DNA from: an uncultured Eubacteriales bacterium
GTDB lineage: Bacteria > Bacillota > Clostridia > Christensenellales > QAND01
Reading direction: 5' to 3'
DNA length: 7,487 nucleotides
Assembly (NCBI GenBank): GCA_900546685.1
Contig: UREB01000080.1
Coordinates: 1-7,487 of the forward strand
This document shows, in pieces, positions 6,241 through 7,487 of this stretch (its first letter is position 1; each line of letters starts with the position of its first letter). A model generated the notes under the pieces. It did not search any database. It saw only the letters and a program-made list of their open reading frames with translations, and was not told the origin of the DNA. The translations under genes were made by a program, and so were the position numbers.

Positions 6241-6510
6241 TTATGTTAACAGCAAGGGTAGCACCAACACCAGGGCAACCCCTGGAATACCCAGGGTGCC
6301 GGCGATCAAGGCCGTAAAAGGATTCAGCGCAGCATGAAGGCCGATCAGCCCTCCAAAGAGATTGACAAGATACAGCACAACGCCGCCAATGATACCATTG
6401 AGCAGCAGCCGGCCAATCCAGCGTGCCGGCTTTCCCAAAATCTTTCCCAACAGAAAAATAATGCAAAGCGCCGCAAAAAATGCCACCACAGTAGAAACGG
6501 AAACCTCCAT
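6241..6510 (-). CDS. bofA: BofA family protein (inhibitor of pro-sigma-K processing)
   Basis: An 89-residue, almost wholly hydrophobic membrane protein. In Bacillus subtilis BofA sits in the forespore's outer membrane and holds the SpoIVFB protease inactive until the mother-cell sigma-K checkpoint is passed. The match is clear: KPARWIG (27-33) corresponds to KPLKWIG of B. subtilis BofA, and NLFGGLIGLHAALNPFTALI followed by AGTLGIPGVA (50-79) to its conserved C-terminal half. The length is nearly the same as the 87-residue B. subtilis protein. Two to three membrane spans are visible (about 7-23, 36-55, 62-87). It begins 38 bases after the yaaL-like gene, so the two are probably one transcript, as in B. 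subtilis. GGAAAGG upstream is the RBS, at a rather long spacing. No terminator separates it from the ATPase promoter. Whether this organism uses the sigma-K checkpoint cannot be told here. Confidence 0.92.
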   Translation of the reverse strand: MEVSVSTVVAFFAALCIIFLLGKILGKPARWIGRLLLNGIIGGVVLYLVNLFGGLIGLHAALNPFTALIAGTLGIPGVALVLVLPLLLT

Positions 6511-6548
6511 GCAGCCACACGCCTTTCCTTTTTGTTCCTACTATATGT

Positions 6549-6905
6549 TTATTTTTGTCCGATTATGTCAGCTGGCTCCTCCGAAAGCCGTTGCTTTTGC
6601 TGCATCATGTGGCGGATGGCTAGCCTATCCAAGCGCTTGGTTTCCTCCATCATGGGATCGCTCAGTGGGATGGTCTGCATTAGAATTGGATGCTCTTGCC
6701 ATGATCTGATCTCCCCGCGTTTGGCACACTTTATCATATATTCATACCTATGCTGCGCCGCTTTCATCTCGTAGATTGCAAACTCTATTAAATCCGGATC
6801 CGAGACATTGTCGAAATAGTTCTGGGCATCCTTCCATGCCGCCAAGGCTTTTTCCAGATATGCGGCATCCTCTTTTTCTATCATCTTTTGCTTGCTACCT
6901 AGCAT
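6549..6905 (-). CDS. YaaL-like DUF2508 family protein with C-terminal extension
   Basis: A soluble, highly charged, largely helical protein of 118 residues and unknown function. Residues about 12-63 resemble DUF2508: a helix EDAAYLEKALAAWKDAQNYF, then the family's core DPDLIEFAIYEMKAAQHRYE (37-56), leading into YMIKCAKRGE. The gene order yaaL-bofA is the same as in B. subtilis and supports the call. Residues 66-118 (charged, rich in Met, Arg and Gln) extend beyond the roughly 75-residue Bacillus protein. The start ATG 6905 has AAAGGAGG seven bases upstream; the longer frame back to 7001 adds 32 residues with no RBS and no similarity, so I reject it. In B. subtilis recR precedes yaaL; here a DUF1836 gene does, so the order is only partly kept. 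Confidence 0.8.
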   Translation of the reverse strand: MLGSKQKMIEKEDAAYLEKALAAWKDAQNYFDNVSDPDLIEFAIYEMKAAQHRYEYMIKCAKRGEIRSWQEHPILMQTIPLSDPMMEETKRLDRLAIRHMMQQKQRLSEEPADIIGQK

Positions 6906-7078
6906 ACGAGGGCCTCCTTTTCGTTTTTTCCAAGTATATCCAAAAAGGTCCTCTTTATACGCACAGGCACAAATCCACAAAACTCTCCATTCTTTGCGCA
7001 ATGCGTGTGCGCTTGTATCTGCTATGGCCCTTGTCTACCAAGAAGCCTTCTCTTGTACAAGAAAAAAGGCCAAATGCA
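6906..7078. other. Intergenic region between the DUF1836 and yaaL-like genes
   Basis: These 173 bases hold the yaaL-like RBS, a poor promoter candidate on the minus strand (TTTTGT 6982-6977 and TATAAA 6959-6954, 17-base spacing, weak -35 box) and a bulged hairpin at 7045-7070 without a following T-tract. I see no convincing terminator for the DUF1836 gene and no RNA gene. Confidence 0.5.
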
Positions 7079-7487
7079 TCATTCAGCCTTTTTCCCCTTT
7101 TCCGTAGTCTGCTCCATCAGCAGCATTTGCAGATACAGCTTGTTGGCAAAAGCGCCCGCCAATGCCTCAAGCATATTGGGGGTCTCTTCCTTTGATTCTT
7201 CCAGCATCACTTGGTTTCCAAAGGTCTGCCTCAGCTTTTTTTCCAAAATGCAGCAAAATCTATCATACAGTGTCTCTATATTCTCTGCTGCTCTCAATTT
7301 CTCCATCATGGCTTGTATTTCAGAAAGGCTAAGTACTTGCTTTGCAATGCAGACCATTGTCAAATTTGCCAGATGCTCTTTTTCATATTTTTTCTTTATC
7401 GGTGCCGGAATCACCTTATGTTTTACATAGTTGTTGATCATCGTGCTGGTCAGGTTCTTATCCTCCGGCCCGCACGCAATCAGACAA
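7079..7487 (-). CDS. DUF1836 domain-containing protein, 5' end missing
   Basis: The reading frame is open to the right edge, so the gene starts outside the window; 135 C-terminal residues are visible. The segment LTSTMINNYVKHKVIPAPIK followed by KKYEKEHLANLTMVCIAKQVLSLSEIQAMM is typical of DUF1836. It resembles the winged helix-turn-helix of MerR regulators (a turn, a basic wing, a helix ending in SLSEI), so DNA binding is a reasonable inference, though the family's function is not established. The end (about 48 residues) is helical, with AGAFANKLYLQMLLMEQ, and finishes in a Lys-rich tail. An internal ATG at 7441 could be mistaken for the start; it falls in the middle of the conserved motif and has no RBS. 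No terminator is evident after the stop. Confidence 0.82.
   Translation of the reverse strand, partial: CLIACGPEDKNLTSTMINNYVKHKVIPAPIKKKYEKEHLANLTMVCIAKQVLSLSEIQAMMEKLRAAENIETLYDRFCCILEKKLRQTFGNQVMLEESKEETPNMLEALAGAFANKLYLQMLLMEQTTEKGKKAE

Noticed and set aside
6906..7001. Extended N-terminus of the YaaL-like protein
   Set aside because: No RBS at 7001 and no similarity; ATG 6905 has a near-perfect RBS.
7045..7070. Hairpin with GCC/GGC ends after the DUF1836 stop as a terminator
   Set aside because: The stem is bulged and neither strand has a T-tract on its downstream side.

Overview
The window looks like one end of a contig from a spore-forming Bacillota, most likely a clostridial lineage. 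The grounds are a clear BofA homologue next to a YaaL-like gene (sporulation context), strong AGGAGG ribosome binding sites, sigma-A promoters of the TTGACT/TATAGT type, a phosphofructokinase with pyrophosphate-type active-site residues, and intrinsic terminators. The first 15 bases are an exact Illumina adapter tail, so position 1 is a sequencing or assembly end rather than genomic sequence.

Layout from left to right: (i) adapter remnant; (ii) the 5' part of a mannitol-1-phosphate dehydrogenase-like gene on the minus strand, cut off by the adapter; (iii) a lipoprotein of unknown function, minus strand, which very probably starts at a TTG at 1096 just behind a strong hairpin terminator; (iv) a PPi-type 6-phosphofructokinase, minus strand, with a good promoter; (v) a 240-base divergent intergenic region holding two small palindromes and an 18-bp A/T-rich inverted repeat; (vi) a plus-strand two-gene operon, a small P-loop kinase-like protein followed 5 bases later by a YaeR-type glyoxalase-fold (VOC) protein, closed by a bidirectional terminator; (vii) a P2A-type cation-pumping ATPase, minus strand; (viii) a complete regulatory leader for that ATPase, consisting of promoter, yybP-ykoY (Mn2+) riboswitch, overlapping intrinsic terminator and RBS; (ix) bofA and a yaaL-like DUF2508 gene, minus strand; (x) the 3' part of a DUF1836 gene that runs off the right edge.

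The most informative element is the leader at 6072-6190. Its aptamer P1 helix shares its 3' strand with the terminator stem, which gives a transcriptional ON-switch: metal binding holds P1, breaks the terminator and turns on the ATPase. This argues that the pump, which by sequence alone would be called a Ca2+ ATPase, serves in Mn2+ (possibly Mn2+/Ca2+) efflux. The window holds no CRISPR, transposon, tRNA, rRNA or phage element that I can see. I found no entirely new system; the riboswitch-pump unit, the hairpin in front of the lipoprotein gene and the inverted repeat before the kinase-like gene are the points worth following up.
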